Part shown: one piece after another, positions 23,313 to 34,559 of the stretch
Position numbering within the stretch: position 1 is the first letter of the stretch
Layout: each line of letters opens with the position of its first letter
Assembly (NCBI GenBank): GCA_011109175.1
Contig: RDEW01000050.1
Coordinates: forward strand, 274,694 to 338,693
Length of the DNA: 64,000 bases
DNA from: Dicyema japonicum
Lineage: Eukaryota; Dicyemida; Rhombozoa; Dicyemidae
Direction of reading: 5' to 3'
Translations under genes and position numbers: made by a program
The notes under the pieces: model-generated
What the model was told of the DNA's origin: nothing
The model's database searches: none
What the model saw: only the letters and a program-made list of their open reading frames with translations

Positions 23313-23493
23313 GTCCGAAATAAAACTTGTATTTTAAATTTTTTTGTTGAAACAGGAATTAAGTCAAAGTTTTGGAAAATTAACATCTAACAGCAAGCCT
23401 TTTGTTTTTAAAACACCGAGAGAGCTTGTCTAGAAAAACGATTGACAAGTTCTAGTTCTGATGAAACCTTTGAGATTTTCTTCTCAGCGTTCT

Positions 23494-23917
23494 CTAACCA
23501 CGTACTCTGCGGCTTAAACATTCACAATAGATAGCATGCCGTCCGATCTCGAGTTCAATGCGTATGGGGAACATAGCCTTAGCCATTGAACTGGTGACCA
23601 GCCTAACAGCATGAAGCTTTCTTCTTTTTTTTACAAGGCAATCATAGCTATAGTGGTCTCTGCAACGGTTTTTATATAAACAGATCACAATTTTCGAATT
23701 AGAGGGCTGTTTTTCAGAATTAGTTTGAAAGTTTCATTATGACGTCTTTAATTTTGTGATTGGCGGTCCTAAATGACGAAACGGCATCCGGTTTGTTAAC
23801 ATAGAGAACCTTGCTTTCCAGTAACTGAAATTCAGTACCGAAAACTCCAGTACCTTTACATGTAATTCGAACCTTCTCTGTCAAATTGAAGCGACATGGA
23901 ACGTTCGCCAGTCTCAT
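23494..23917 (-). CDS. Unidentified host gene candidate, two exons
   Basis: On the minus strand, an ATG at 23917 opens MRLANVPCRFNLTEKVRI, TCKGTGVFGTEFQLLE and then VNKPDAVSSF. A GT-AG segment of 37 nt (about 23712-23748) ends in AAAAACAG. Removing it joins this frame to SKIVICLYKNRCRDHYSY and KKRRKLHAVRLVTSSMAK, which runs to a stop at 23494. Both pieces have a non-repetitive composition and no copy elsewhere in the window. The joined protein would be about 127 residues with several cysteines. The intron is a guess from frame continuity only, and I do not recognise the protein. Confidence 0.33.
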
Positions 23918-23944
23918 TTTTAGCCCAGACTCCTTTCAAAAGTG

Positions 23945-24430
23945 AAATTTAATATACGAAATTATAAATAAACCGAACATTGTGGTATACGATAAGGAGT
24001 CTGACCGAATCCTTAATCATAGAGGTAGACATACGTCCCAAGACCGTTTACAAACTGTGGAGATAGAGAAAAAAGGAAATATGAAAGCCTTGCACATGAG
24101 ATGGGGCAGATACTTGGTTGAAAGGTCCCCGTTATTCCAATAGTAATGAGGTGGGAAGAAATTGCGACTAAGTATCACAAGGGGTATATAAGACAGTTAG
24201 GGTATCTAGACAGTAGATGAGAAGCTCCAGGCATACCTACAGACCACTGTTTTAAAATGAGCCCTAGAATGTTTTACACTGGAGTACATGCAGCAGAGTC
24301 CGGAAATGCCATATGTGCATAATCTCAATTATACAAAAGTTCTTGGAGCTGTTTCAGCAACCGGAATCAAACCTTCCTTGGGAGAAAGGCGAACAGGCAG
24401 GCGAAGAAGTTTATTAATGATTAAAATAGT
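23945..24430 (+). mobile_element. Family A 3' fragment
   Basis: Aligns with 46395-46835: PNIVVYDKESDRIL, a shifted HTSQDRLQTVEIEKK, then KYHKGYIRQL and LQAYLQTTVLK-like pieces. It retains the Pro-Asp of the endonuclease core but loses the frame just after it. 5'-truncated. Confidence 0.75.
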
Positions 24431-25200
24431 TAATTATAGGGTTTCCTGACGTTAACGTCACTTCCCTGACAAATAGCGTCACTTTCTAATCATTAAGATT
24501 GATATAAAAATAAATATATTTTTTGGATAAAAGAACATCTTAAAACTCATAATAAGGTCGGATTTTCAGTATCTTAAAGACCAAGACGAGGAAGAGCTGT
24601 TTCAGGATCTTCTATAGAGGCCATCAGAACCAGAAATTGCACTAATGACTATTTTTTCTGGAATGCTAAAAAATAGTGTTATGAAGAGAGAATTGAAGAC
24701 CCGATATTTATAATGCCCGTATTCATCACTATACGGAAATAAAAGAATTTATTGAAATAGCAAACATTCATGTTCCATTACCTGTGATCCTTAAATGTCG
24801 TTCAAAATTGAATTTTTGCAAGAGGGTTAAGTCGAGGTACTCTCATATTTTATTATCCGACAATATCAATTTCCACGTGGAAAATATTGTGTCTCTTATA
24901 ATTAGTAAGAATTATAAAGTAGCATAACAACCATAATTTTGACATTGTCATTCAAGTTGAGTGTGGTCCCTTTCTCCTGACATGCCTCAACCTGACGTTA
25001 AAAATGTACTTTCCTCTAAACACCACTGTTTTTGGAGCCCACTGGTTTCTCCTGAACGATTTAAACACTCGGACTCAAATCAAGACAGCCTGTCTGGTTG
25101 TTCGGAGATGCGAGGAAAATAGAATTTTTATAAATACTTTCCAAGTAGACATCATAGGAGAGATAGTCACGCAGTCAGGGCATCCGCTATATGACCTTTG
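24431..25200. other. Spacer, no assigned gene
   Basis: An open stretch at 25004-25204 and some short pieces (around 24570 and 24780) read as possible protein, but none shows a family motif or a convincing short-intron join. Confidence 0.35.
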
Positions 25201-25204
25201 CTAA

Positions 25205-25395
25205 TTTTTTCCGTTATCGGATTGTCTATAAAGGACATGCACACAAAAATAAGAAAAAAATAGTGAAGAGCATTCCTTGGTTCTAACAACGATTAGTCAT
25301 AATAACTGTTCTTGACTTAAATAAAGTGTGTGTCCTGCCTGAACAGAGCTATAGCTAATATGGCTCTGCGTATAAGTGCGGTTTTTTATTTATTG
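25205..25395 (+). mobile_element. SINE copy, headless
   Basis: Shares GGATTGTCTATAAAGGACAT, GAAGAGCATTCCTTG and AAATAAAGTGTGTG with 12870-13020. The 3' hairpin is GAGCTATAGCTAATATGGCTC (about 25347-25367), followed by a TTTTTTATTTATT tail. The tRNA-like head is absent. Confidence 0.75.
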
Positions 25396-25699
25396 TATGT
25401 CGACCAACTCCTTTCACCTTTTTACGAGAATTTCCGTGAATACTAAAAATAATTGAGGGGCTTTAAAGAACGTCGATCTCTAACTTTTTTATAGTGACTG
25501 AATGATACAATAAGATTTATTCTTAAGATACCAAACAACAAACGTGTTAGGGACGATGATCTTAATTTATAATAGTTTCCGAATTCTTCTCGAATGATCC
25601 ATTGGAGATTTTACTGTTTATCTGAAAATGCATCCACAAATGTCTCCAAAGGGACTCAATCTGAGTATCCTTCTTCAGTGCTGATTTGGATTCCTCTGA

Positions 25700-27770
25700 G
25701 TGAATTATCTTGTTTCCAAATGGATTTCCTGTTTTTTCAGTAATGCTAAAGAACATGGGGAGTTTTTTGTTGATTTTTCTGAAAGGAGGGTGGCGAGGAA
25801 TGGACTCTTCGGCAAAGAATGATCATAACCCTATTCTGCTAAAAATCAAAATCGAAATTACCAGTGGAAAGAAGAAACCTGCATATACAATCTTGCAAAT
25901 AGGCAATTATTCCGATCAGTTACTGACCAACATTTGGCTAACATACAGCTGGAAAACTTTACTTCCCTTGATATAGTGGTTGCCTACTTCAACAAAGTCA
26001 TCCTGGAAGCAAGAACAATGGCTGTCCCTAAAAGATATGTCGTTTACACGAGAGAGTACGGAAGGCTCTGGTCAAGGAACGAAACCGTCTCAAAAAAGCA
26101 AGGATCCGTCTAAAAGTGCTGAACGAGGAAATAAAATCCAATGAATTCAAAATACAGAGAGCTAAATGGAAGATTGTCCTTACGTCATTAAATCGTAACC
26201 GGTCAACATCCGAAGTCTGGAAGACAATTCGAAATAACTCGAAGGTGGATGAGAGGACACCCGGAAATGACGAATTCAGCCAAAAGGACCTAAACGCCCT
26301 AATAAAATACTACGCGAAAATCTCTCACAAAAACCACATGAGGACTGACCCACACAAACCGCCGCTAAGAAACCCGAAAAGGGATCAATTAACTTATTTC
26401 ACGGAAACGGAAATAATGGCATCTCTAAGACAAACAAAAGAAACACATTCTCATGGTCCAGACGGAATTCCCATAATCCTCCTGAAGAACCTAGGCAATG
26501 AGGGAATCGGTACCCTGACCAAGATCTACAACTGTCGATTAATTATTACTCAATCCCAACGATATGGAAACTTGCAAACATTCGCCCAATATTGAAGCCA
26601 TGAAAACCGAAAGAAGACCCAGCTTCCTTCAGGCTTATTTCTCTCTTATGTTCCATGTCAAAAATTCTGGAAAAGCTTATCCTCGCAAAAATCACTGAAA
26701 GGACTCCCGATAAACCGTTCCAGCATGGTTTCAAAAAGGATCGGTCCACAACGAGCTTCTTCACAACCCTGACTAGCTTTATTTTCTACGGATTTCTGTG
26801 CAAGCCAAAACACCAGAAAACTGTGTGTGCTCACTGGACGTCCACAAAGTGTCGACTCTGTGCCGAGGAAGAACCTAACATGGAAAATCTACCAATCAGA
26901 TATCCCTGAAAACCTCAAACGCTGGCTGATGAACTTCCTTAGCGGACAAAGAGGTAGAGTGTGCATTGAAACATTCATTCTGTCTCCCGTTTATTCCCAA
27001 ATGGAGTACCCCAGGGCTTGCCGCTATCACCATTACTATTCAACCTATTTACGGCTGACATTCCGACGCCGAATGGAGAAGACGACCTGCTTATGGCTTA
27101 TGAAGACGATATCGTCTTAGCCTCACGGGATCAGAACACTCAAACAGCGACGGAAAGAATACAACACCACATGGATCGACTACTCGAGTGGTTTAATGAA
27201 AATCGGATGTCAATCAATACCGAAAAATCAATTACAACTCTCTCGGACAAAAGATTGTCGAACAGGACAATAAAAGTTACTGCACAGGGAAGAGAATTGC
27301 CGTTCAGCAAATGGCAAAAAATATTGGGTTTTACTTTTCGTGACATGTAACGTGTTGAACAAATGTGAGAAGAAAATCAACCTTCTGAAATGCCTAACAG
27401 GTCTAAGGAAAATTGGATATCAGCTTATACTTAAAACTTCTACTCACAGTACATCGAACCATGCATTCCATATGCGTGTATTTTATGGGGACCACTGGCC
27501 TCTTATACAAACATCCATAAAATCTCCGCAACCCAGAAATAGGCTTTCAAACTAACGGAGAGATGGTACACAGAGGAAATCATTAAATCACCAACGCCCA
27601 TGGAGAAACTTATCAAAAAAAAACAAAAATGGACACCAATGCGAAAAAGGAAGTGCTCACCCGCAACGAACTTGTGTAGGCTCAAGGGATCAACATCGAG
27701 CAAAGATGAGAGCCTTCGTCGGGATCACTTAGTTTAGTTTTTTTGGTTTAACAGTGGTCTTTGGAATTAA
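25700..27770 (+). mobile_element. Jockey-like retrotransposon (family D), longest copy
   Basis: Starts in the APE end (DHNPILLKIKIEI, about 25825). The linker LNEEIKSNEFKIQRAKWKIV follows, then RT blocks HGPDGIPIILLKNLG, FRLISLLCSMSKILEKL (in shifted frames), FQHGFKKDRST, a degenerate motif B (NGVPQGLPLSPLLFNLF when frames are followed) and a motif C with the YADD changed to YEDD (about 27090-27115). The thumb is LLEWFNENRMSINTEKS and KILGFTF. The C-terminus ends near 27725. The 3' tail is GGATCACTTAGTTTAG...GTTTAACAGTGGTC. Multiple frame breaks. Confidence 0.82.
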
Positions 27771-27779
27771 TTTTAATTT

Positions 27780-30612
27780 AATGCGAGAGGACTAACATCA
27801 TACGTAAAAAGACAACACTTATTTGCGGACCTCCAACGATATAGAATATCTGTATGCTGTCTCCAGGAAACTAAAGTCCCCAATAGCCTGGATGAAACAA
27901 TGAACGGGTATCGACTTCTCCTGTTGCCGTCAGATTGCCGACATTATGGTATGGTGTTCGCTATACGCGTGGACGTAACTGTGGTGACTCATAGAGCATG
28001 GAGTATCAACGACAGGATTGCCATCCTCTAACTACGCCTCGGAAACAACCGTAATACTACTCTATCGATTATCAAATTATATGCACCCACCACAGTGAGG
28101 GTAACCGCCAACGCAGAAGAACTTGACAATTTCTACTCGTCCTTATCATCGGCTTACTCCTTCCTGTCAAACTCCTACATGATCTTTATAGCAGGAGACT
28201 GGAATTCAAAAGTGGAGAAAAAGCGGGACAAATCAAATTGCTTGGGCAGCCACGTTCGAGGGATCAGAAATCTGTCCGGGGAGGCCATTATACACTTTTG
28301 CGAGTCATTTGGACTATTCCTTTGTAACACGGCGTTCGACATGCATTACAACATATTACGACGTGGACATGGCAGAGGAGAGACTCCTGTGGAAATCGAG
28401 TCATATATTTAACCAAATCAACTACATGCTATGAAGGCAAATACAGAAGAGGCTACTCACGGACTCCCGTACGTACAGTGGTATAATGACCTCCGGTGAT
28501 CACAGACTACTAGTGACACGTCTCATTCTAAAGTGACGCATTGGAATCTCTGGAGCACTGACAGCATGTATACGGAGCTATGTGCTTCCGACAATACCCG
28601 TAAAAAATACGGCGAGAAAATATCGAAACTGTTGGAAAATGTCGACACGAATATGTTATCCGGGGTGATGTGGAAGAATATTTCTATCAGAGTCTGGTAG
28701 GCTGCTGGGATGGTACTGGGAAATCGCTCAAAGAGGTTGAAGGGAACTTTTGACAAAGAGAGAACTGTAAAAAAACCAAAGGACCTCCGACTATTAATCT
28801 AGTCGTCAGACTCGACAAGCCTCACTGACTCTCTTAAAAGAGAATGTAACAGAATCAAATACAAAATGAAGAGAAGAGTAAGGGAAGTAGCCCGGCATAC
28901 ACTGGATAACTTGGCAAAATGTACAAACATGGTGCAAGAATGTTTTCTGTGGTTAAACAATTATCCCGCAATACCAGAGCGGAAAGAATCCTAGTTCTTG
29001 ATGATACAGGAAAAGTAATAATCAACGGCCAGGAATCAGCAAATAAATTTGCCGCTTTATTAAAAAAACGACTAAATGTCAATGAACATTGAAACCGTTC
29101 GAAGGAATTCCCAGAGACTTGAATCAAAGTATCACGCATTACAAGTCGTTTCAGCCTTGGGTAAGCTCAAGAATGGCAGGGCCCCTGGACCGGACAACGT
29201 GAATGCAGAATTATTGAAATACGTGCCAGACAGGGTGGCTGAGTTAATCTGCATAGTGCTGATAGGAACGTTCAAATGACACAGTCCATTGAATGGAACC
29301 TTTGTCCCAATTCAGAAAACTGGAAAGGAAAGAGGCAATCTAAACAGTCTACGTCGATTACACTAATGAATAAGGAAAATACTCTCCCTTCTTGTGCTGG
29401 ATCGTATTTCAGGCCCTGTAAATGAGTTCCTGAACCCAAATCAAAGTGGATTCGAACCTGGAAGGTCGACGGGAGTTGTATGGAGCCACAGGTGAATGTG
29501 TGCAATGTGCCAGAAACACAAAAAAGAAATCTCAATCCTTGGAATTGACTTATTCCGTGCTTTCGACACTATCAACCGCAAGAAGCTAATGCACGTACTG
29601 GAGAATATTCTAGACGAGGATGCATCACGTATGATCAGATTTTTACTCTCCAACACATCGCTATCAGTGCACGTGGGAAACAAGAGTTAAAACCGACCCC
29701 AGCGCACCACATGGAGACTCGTTATTCCCGGTCCTATTCATAATATACCTGGAGGCAGCTCTAAGACCTCTCCAGAAAAAGAATCGTTTCACTAACCTGA
29801 TAGAAGTAATCTACGCCGATGATATTGATTTCGTCTGCCGGGATAGGGATACGCTGGAAACTATACTAAAAGTGATCCTTCAAGGATTGGAAGACTGGTC
29901 CCTGGTAGTAAACCCAGACAAAACGGAAAGAACTAGCATATTCCGTTGCACGAAGAGAAACGAGGAAAAGTGGAGAACATGCAAAAAAAGTTGGATCTCT
30001 CATCGGGGACTCGGAGGAAGTCATTCACAGAAAAGTTCTGGCGGTTGCTTCTTTCAAAAAATTGTGGGGGATCTGGATGCAACGAAAGTACATAGGCACT
30101 CGCCTTCGAATTCGGTTGTACAACTCTTTTATTGAACCAATTCTACTTTATAACGCGGGGACCTGGGGCCTAACCACCAAAGAACTAGAAAACCTCAACT
30201 TTTTCCACAGAAAATAACTGCGACTTCTGGGAGTCTACTGGCCAAACCGGATAACCAACAACGAGTTATATAGAATTACTCAAACAACAAAGATTGGGAA
30301 TAAAGTTACTTCTGCGAAATGGCAGCTCTTTGGACATATCCTAAGAGCTTCGGAAATGGCACCGGCCAATCAGGCCATGGAATCATACTTTTCTGTATTA
30401 AACAAAACAACGTATCGAGGTCGACAAAGAACTCACTTTGATAGGAAGAAGACGGAAAACAGCAGAGGATCTGGATGATCTGAGAGCGGATGCGAGAAAC
30501 AGGGGAGGATGGAAACGACTCACAGCGCGTGTCCAGAGATGCATGGCGAAAGTGGAATCTAAAATTAGTTAACTTTTTGATTCCGCGGACATTGTTATTA
30601 TTATTATTAAAA
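27780..30612 (+). mobile_element. Family C APE-type retrotransposon, copy C
   Basis: APE part: RYRISVCCLQETKV, LYAPTTV, FIAGDWNSKVEKK, then a lost SDH. RT part: GRAPGPDNVNAELLKYVP, LGIDLFRAFDTINRK (A), a damaged motif B (HHMETR/GDSL region near 29710) and VIYADDIDFVCR (C). C-terminal part: NSFIEPILLYNAGTWG and KWQLFGHILRASE. The 3' end at about 30591-30609 is a TTATTATTATTATTA tail preceded by TTCCGCGGA. At least six frame breaks or stops. Confidence 0.88.
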
Positions 30613-30679
30613 ACCAAAAATCACCGAGAAATTAAATAACTACATACCCGTCAGGTGATTCCGGCCGCCTCGAATAGCC

Positions 30680-31875
30680 ATCTCATTTTTTCTCGATGTT
30701 CCTCCCGAGTTCCAACGCTTTTCCGGATTGGGCGTGGGTTTCTAACTTTTTGGGAGGTAGTAAGGTTCCGGTTTTCCTCAGTAATTCCTTAAATGGTGTA
30801 GGGTTTAGTGGTGTCTGTGAAAACCTTTGCAGAGCCTTACTAGCCATTTTTTGGAATGTATTATTTTTTTCCATATTCGTGTTTGATAGTTTGGTTCTCA
30901 ATGCAGCAAACCCGTAAGTTAGAGACGGTTGAATATACTGCACGTAGAGCGAGTCCAAATTTGAGTTGAAACACCCATTATAGTCTCCAAGGAGTGGTTT
31001 AACAAAATTTAGCTTTCGTTGTGCCGAGGAGATGACGTGTTTGCTGAAGGTCAAGAATGGGTCGTATGTTATGCCCAGTATCTTGACCGAGTTGGTCGTG
31101 GGGATTGAGTTTCCATTTATGGTTACACATGGAGCGGAGTTTGTCAATCTTCTGTTTGTTGTGAAAATTGTTGTATAAGACTTTTCGGGACTTGTATGTA
31201 GAATGGTCTTAACGAGCCAACAGTTCAGACCATCCAATAAAGCTTGTAGACGGTATACAGCAGTATGAACGCATTGGTCTTTGGCTGCGACGATTATATC
31301 ATCCGCATATGTCAGAACCAGAGTATCGTCATTGGTAAGGGAGGGGACATCATTTAGGAATAGGTTGAACAGGCGTGGTGACAGTGGAGATCCTTGAGGA
31401 ACCCTATTTGGAAGGAACTTGGTCACTGACCTAGTTTTTCCAGCAGTCACTCTTCCTCTTCTTCCATTTAGGAAATTAGCAATCCAGATTTTCAGGTTGT
31501 TTGGGATTTATTTAACAGCTTCTTGGGTCAGTGTCGAAAGCTTTCTCTACATCGATATCAATGACTTCTGATGAGGTTTGGGTTTAGGCCATCCTTGATG
31601 AAAGTTATAAAACATGTAAGATGCGTTTCTGTGGAGTGCCCTTTTCTGAATCCGCGTTGAAAAGGTGCATCAGGAAGGTATGGTTTGATTAGTTCAAGAA
31701 TCAGCTTTTCCAAAATTTTTGATGTAACACATAGGAGAGAGATTGGTTTGTATGAGGCTGGTGAGCCCTTTGGTCGTCCGGGTTTCAGAATTGGTCGTAT
31801 GTTTGATAGCTTCCATATGGAAGGAATACGATTTTCGTTGATTGAAAAGTTGATGAGGGCCATGATAATAATAAA
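30680..31875 (-). mobile_element. Jockey-like retrotransposon (family D), 5'-truncated
   Basis: On the minus strand, 31558-31863 gives IPSIWKLSNIRPILKPG, YKPISLLCVTSKILEKLI and FQRGFRKGHSTETHL. After a frame break, 30683-31450 encodes 255 residues with NRVPQGSPLSPRLFNLF (B), VLTYADDIIVAA (C), VKILGITYDPF, SLTYGFAAL and LKELL-like helices, ending RNIEKK. Motif A lies in the broken interval near 31500. This is the best palm of family D in the window. Confidence 0.88.
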
Positions 31876-31902
31876 TTAAAATAGAAACAAATCACTTATT
31901 AG

Positions 31903-32155
31903 TTACTCTTTGACCTTCTTCCTCATAAGAGGGTCTCTGTTCCTTCTCTCAGTCTTCGAGCGAATACGCACGTGCTTAGGATGAATATCACAGGAGACAC
32001 AGTATCTAATAGGATGTGCAAGACTGAGAAGAAGGTTAGTAATACCCTGAGATGACATAGGTCCATAAGTTAGATTACGGACAACATTCTTCTTATAGCT
32101 TTATCCTTTGGTACAACATTACAGAAATTAGTACATCGAACAAAATGTACTCTGC
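31903..32155 (-). CDS. RPS26: Ribosomal protein eS26 (RPS26), C-terminal two-thirds
   Basis: Small-subunit ribosomal protein that binds near the mRNA exit channel. On the minus strand the order VHFVRCTNFC, VVPKDKAIRRM, VRNLTYGPMSSQ, HPIRYCVSCDIHPKHVR, ERRNRDPLMRKK matches eS26 (family: ...RCTNCxRCVPKDKAIKKFxIRN...YCVSCAIHSKVVR). The two Cys pairs that bind zinc are visible, though the first reads C-T-N-F-C instead of C-T-N-C. One base is missing at about 32083 (between ATG-TT and GTC), so the frame changes from the KDKAIRRM part to the VRNL part. The acceptor AATGAG at about 32156 probably ends a short intron. The N-terminal exon (MTKKRR type) could not be placed. The stop TAA is at 31903-31905. 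Confidence 0.75.
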
Positions 32156-32339
32156 CTCATTGGAATTTGAATTCCCGGAACTTGTACTTCTATCTTTACC
32201 TCTGAATTCTAAATACAACAAATCCTTAGTGGAAAATGCAGATTTCACGATTTTCATTGAAACTATCCGCAATCGAGGAGACTTCAATAAGGTTAATTGG
32301 ATCAGAACACAAAATCCAGTCCATTAAAAATTTCTTAAT

Positions 32340-32600
32340 CGAATTACAACAGAAACTCGGCTAGTTTACCAAGCTGCCCTCTGTTCCATACACTATCGAA
32401 ATATCTACAATCATGCAGGAATTTTGAGCCGATGCCATGTCCAATGAAAAGAGCTGTACAGGATTCTCGACCCCGCCGAACTCGTCTTCTCCCTTGTCGG
32501 TCTAGGATCACTTAGTTAGTTGAGAACTTTTACTTCTTTCTCTTTGACCCAGTGATCCTGGGGGCAATAATAAAATAATAGATTGAACCATGTATATCTT
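32340..32600 (+). mobile_element. Retroelement 3' end with terminal hairpin
   Basis: A C-terminal-like coding remnant (RPRRTRLLPCRSR) is followed by a tail bounded by AGGATCACT (32504-32512) and its exact reverse complement AGTGATCCT (32551-32559), then a GGCAATAATAAAATAATA end. The GATCACTTA motif is the same as at family D 3' ends (27718, 10350, 37188). Confidence 0.55.
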
Positions 32601-32830
32601 ATGCATATGGCATCTGAGGTCCATCATTTCTTTTTTCTTTCGTATTTTAGCATATTCCATAGAATTACATCCCTCGTCAATTAGGAGGCCAAGGTATTTT
32701 TCATTTACTCTGCCTGACTGTTCTGTCTTTATCACGATTTCGCCTTTTGGTCGTCTACTATTGATATTAAGTACAACCATCAGAAAAAGTCACCACGTTG
32801 TATCAAAATATTTTAAATTAAATTAATTAA
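32570..32830 (-). mobile_element. RT thumb fragment of an unassigned element
   Basis: The minus frame 32508-32780 includes MVVLNINSRRPKGEIVI and NEKYLGLLIDEGCNSMEYAK, the LG-x-x-I-D block common in non-LTR RT thumbs. A diverged duplicate of its end (GATTGAACCAT...TTATGCAT) lies at 32899-32950. Confidence 0.5.
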
Positions 32831-33140
32831 GACTAAAATAGAATTTGAATGTCCTGAACTTGTACTATCCTCACTTCTGAATTCTATATACAACCAATAG
32901 ATTGAACCATATAGTTCTTATGCATGTGGCATCTGAAGTCCATTCATTTTTGTACAAATGTTTTGAAAATCGAGGTTAGTCGAAAAAGAGCCTCCAAAAT
33001 TATGGAAAGATCGACTTCTAGAGAATCTGATCCTCCAAAGCCTCTAAATGCATAAACCGTAGAACATATTGTGATTACGAATATCCAGTCATTCGGCCAA
33101 TACTTGCTTGTGTGGGGTCGAGGGAGGAGCATGGGTTTGT

Positions 33141-33480
33141 CTTATAACGAATTTCCAAATTTTCTCTTAGACGTGTTTATTCGATTTTCTCGCTATTTTA
33201 AAATGAGGAGTAATTATGTCTATAAAGAACACCATTGAACAGTGACATGATGTGACTACGTCGTCAGCTCCACAGATTTCGCCCAGATTAAGCGATAGCT
33301 TGTAGAACATTGCATATCAGCACGAGGACTTGCAGCCAATCAATGATCACACTAGATAATCACGGCCTAAAAGTAAAGAATCATAAGATATAAAGTTCAT
33401 TTTTGGGCTTAGGACAAGCCACGTGAGTGAATTAAAGCTCAAACTCCAAAATCATTCATAACAGTTATTATATTAAAACA
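33141..33480. other. Spacer, nothing recognised
   Basis: AT-rich, no motif on either strand. It directly follows the 3' end of the RPA43-like gene. Confidence 0.4.
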
Positions 33481-33482
33481 AT

Positions 33483-34023
33483 TTACAAATCTACAACGAC
33501 ACCCTCAATTGAAGGAATGCGGTTCACAACAGAGACTTTCACAATTTTAACATTAAGAAAGCTCCCCACGTTCATTTTGAACTCCGAGTCCCAATGTGCA
33601 TAACCCATGAAGATTCCGTGAATTATAAAATTAACAAAATCCCCCTCAAAGTTCGTAACGACCGATTTTACGACTGCGTCCTTCCTTGGCTATTTGTGAG
33701 GAAACGAAGAGACCGTAAAAACGATGGACTCAATGGAAATCTTTACGTTGAAAAAACCATCGTCCTCGATTATCCGCAGTTCCGGTGTATGTGAACTTGT
33801 TGTAGGACAGGAAGACGTATTTGTAACTGAATATACAAGAAATCAAACCAATCATTGTAAAATCCAATACTGTTATCCAAGTACTCCTTGATTCCACTGG
33901 AAATGTCGCATGTGTACTTTGGATGAATTCGTAAAGTCTTTTCTAGCGTGGTTTGAGACAGTAAGAGGTCGATTCCTTTGATTTCCTCAGTAACGACGAG
34001 TATGAGAAATCAAAAATTTCCAT
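33483..34023 (-). CDS. RNA polymerase I subunit RPA43-like (Rpb7/RPA43 family)
   Basis: A Pol I stalk subunit would transcribe rRNA in the nucleolus. Exons on the minus strand read IKGIDLLLSQTTLEKTL, RIHPKYTCDISSGIKEYL, then after a 22-nt intron (33827-33848) YKYVFLSYNKFTYTG. After a one-base frame break near 33775-33785 they read RIIEDDGFFNVKISIES, then after a 24-nt intron (33690-33713) FTPRKDAVVKSVVTNFEG, FVNFIIHGIFMGYAHW and a final strand region ending GVVVDL. The tip domain, the F-x-P-x-x-G-type loop and the S1/OB-like end are in the family order. The closest pattern is RPA43, with RPB7 or RPC8 as alternatives. The start is unclear: ATG 34021-34023 is in another frame relative to the first family block. 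Confidence 0.6.
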
Positions 34024-34050
34024 TATAAACGTGTTGAATTTATTATTTAG

Positions 34051-34555
34051 TAAATTTAAAAAATTATAATTTAAAACATTTAATCTTGAAAACAACAATT
34101 TATAATTTTAAATTTTTTATTAATTTTGTCCTTCCATAGTTTTCCTTACTAACTGTCATAGAAGCATTCTTATGTCAAAATATGGGTTCTTAGTGGTTTA
34201 GCAACTTATAACGGTTTGTTTGGACTCCAGAACCTCTTTTGTACCCTTATCAAGACTGGCGAAGTGTCCAGGCCAAAGAGGCAGGACTGTTAAAATAGCC
34301 TTCTAATATAAATCCTAATTTCAGGTTTAATCAAATTGATGTTGTTTTAAAGTCAACTTGTCTCGCCCAAATTGGGACTTCTTTAGGAATCTGGCTGTCC
34401 GAATTGATTAAAGAAGTGCATGAGAGAAACCTGAGCTAAGTCTTAATATTGGTAGAAAAAGTCATGTTAACTATATAACATAAATTATTTTTGAAAATAT
34501 GAATTAACACCGACACGCCTGTATTATCGCTGGGGATCTAAAGAAAGCAGTACAT
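34051..34555. other. Spacer, nothing recognised
   Basis: Begins with an AT-rich stretch upstream of the RPA43-like gene, where its promoter would lie. Short open pieces near 34220-34300 have no recognisable motif. Confidence 0.35.
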
Positions 34556-34559
34556 GGAT

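Noticed and set aside
32000-32060. 22-nt GT-AG segment in eS26 (GTATTACTAACC...CTCAG)
   Set aside because: Removing it puts the conserved HPIRYCVSC block out of frame, so I left it as exon.
32110-32160. 23-nt GT-AG segment (GTACCAAAGG...ATAAG) in eS26
   Set aside because: It encodes the invariant VPKDKAI block, so it is exon despite having intron-like ends.
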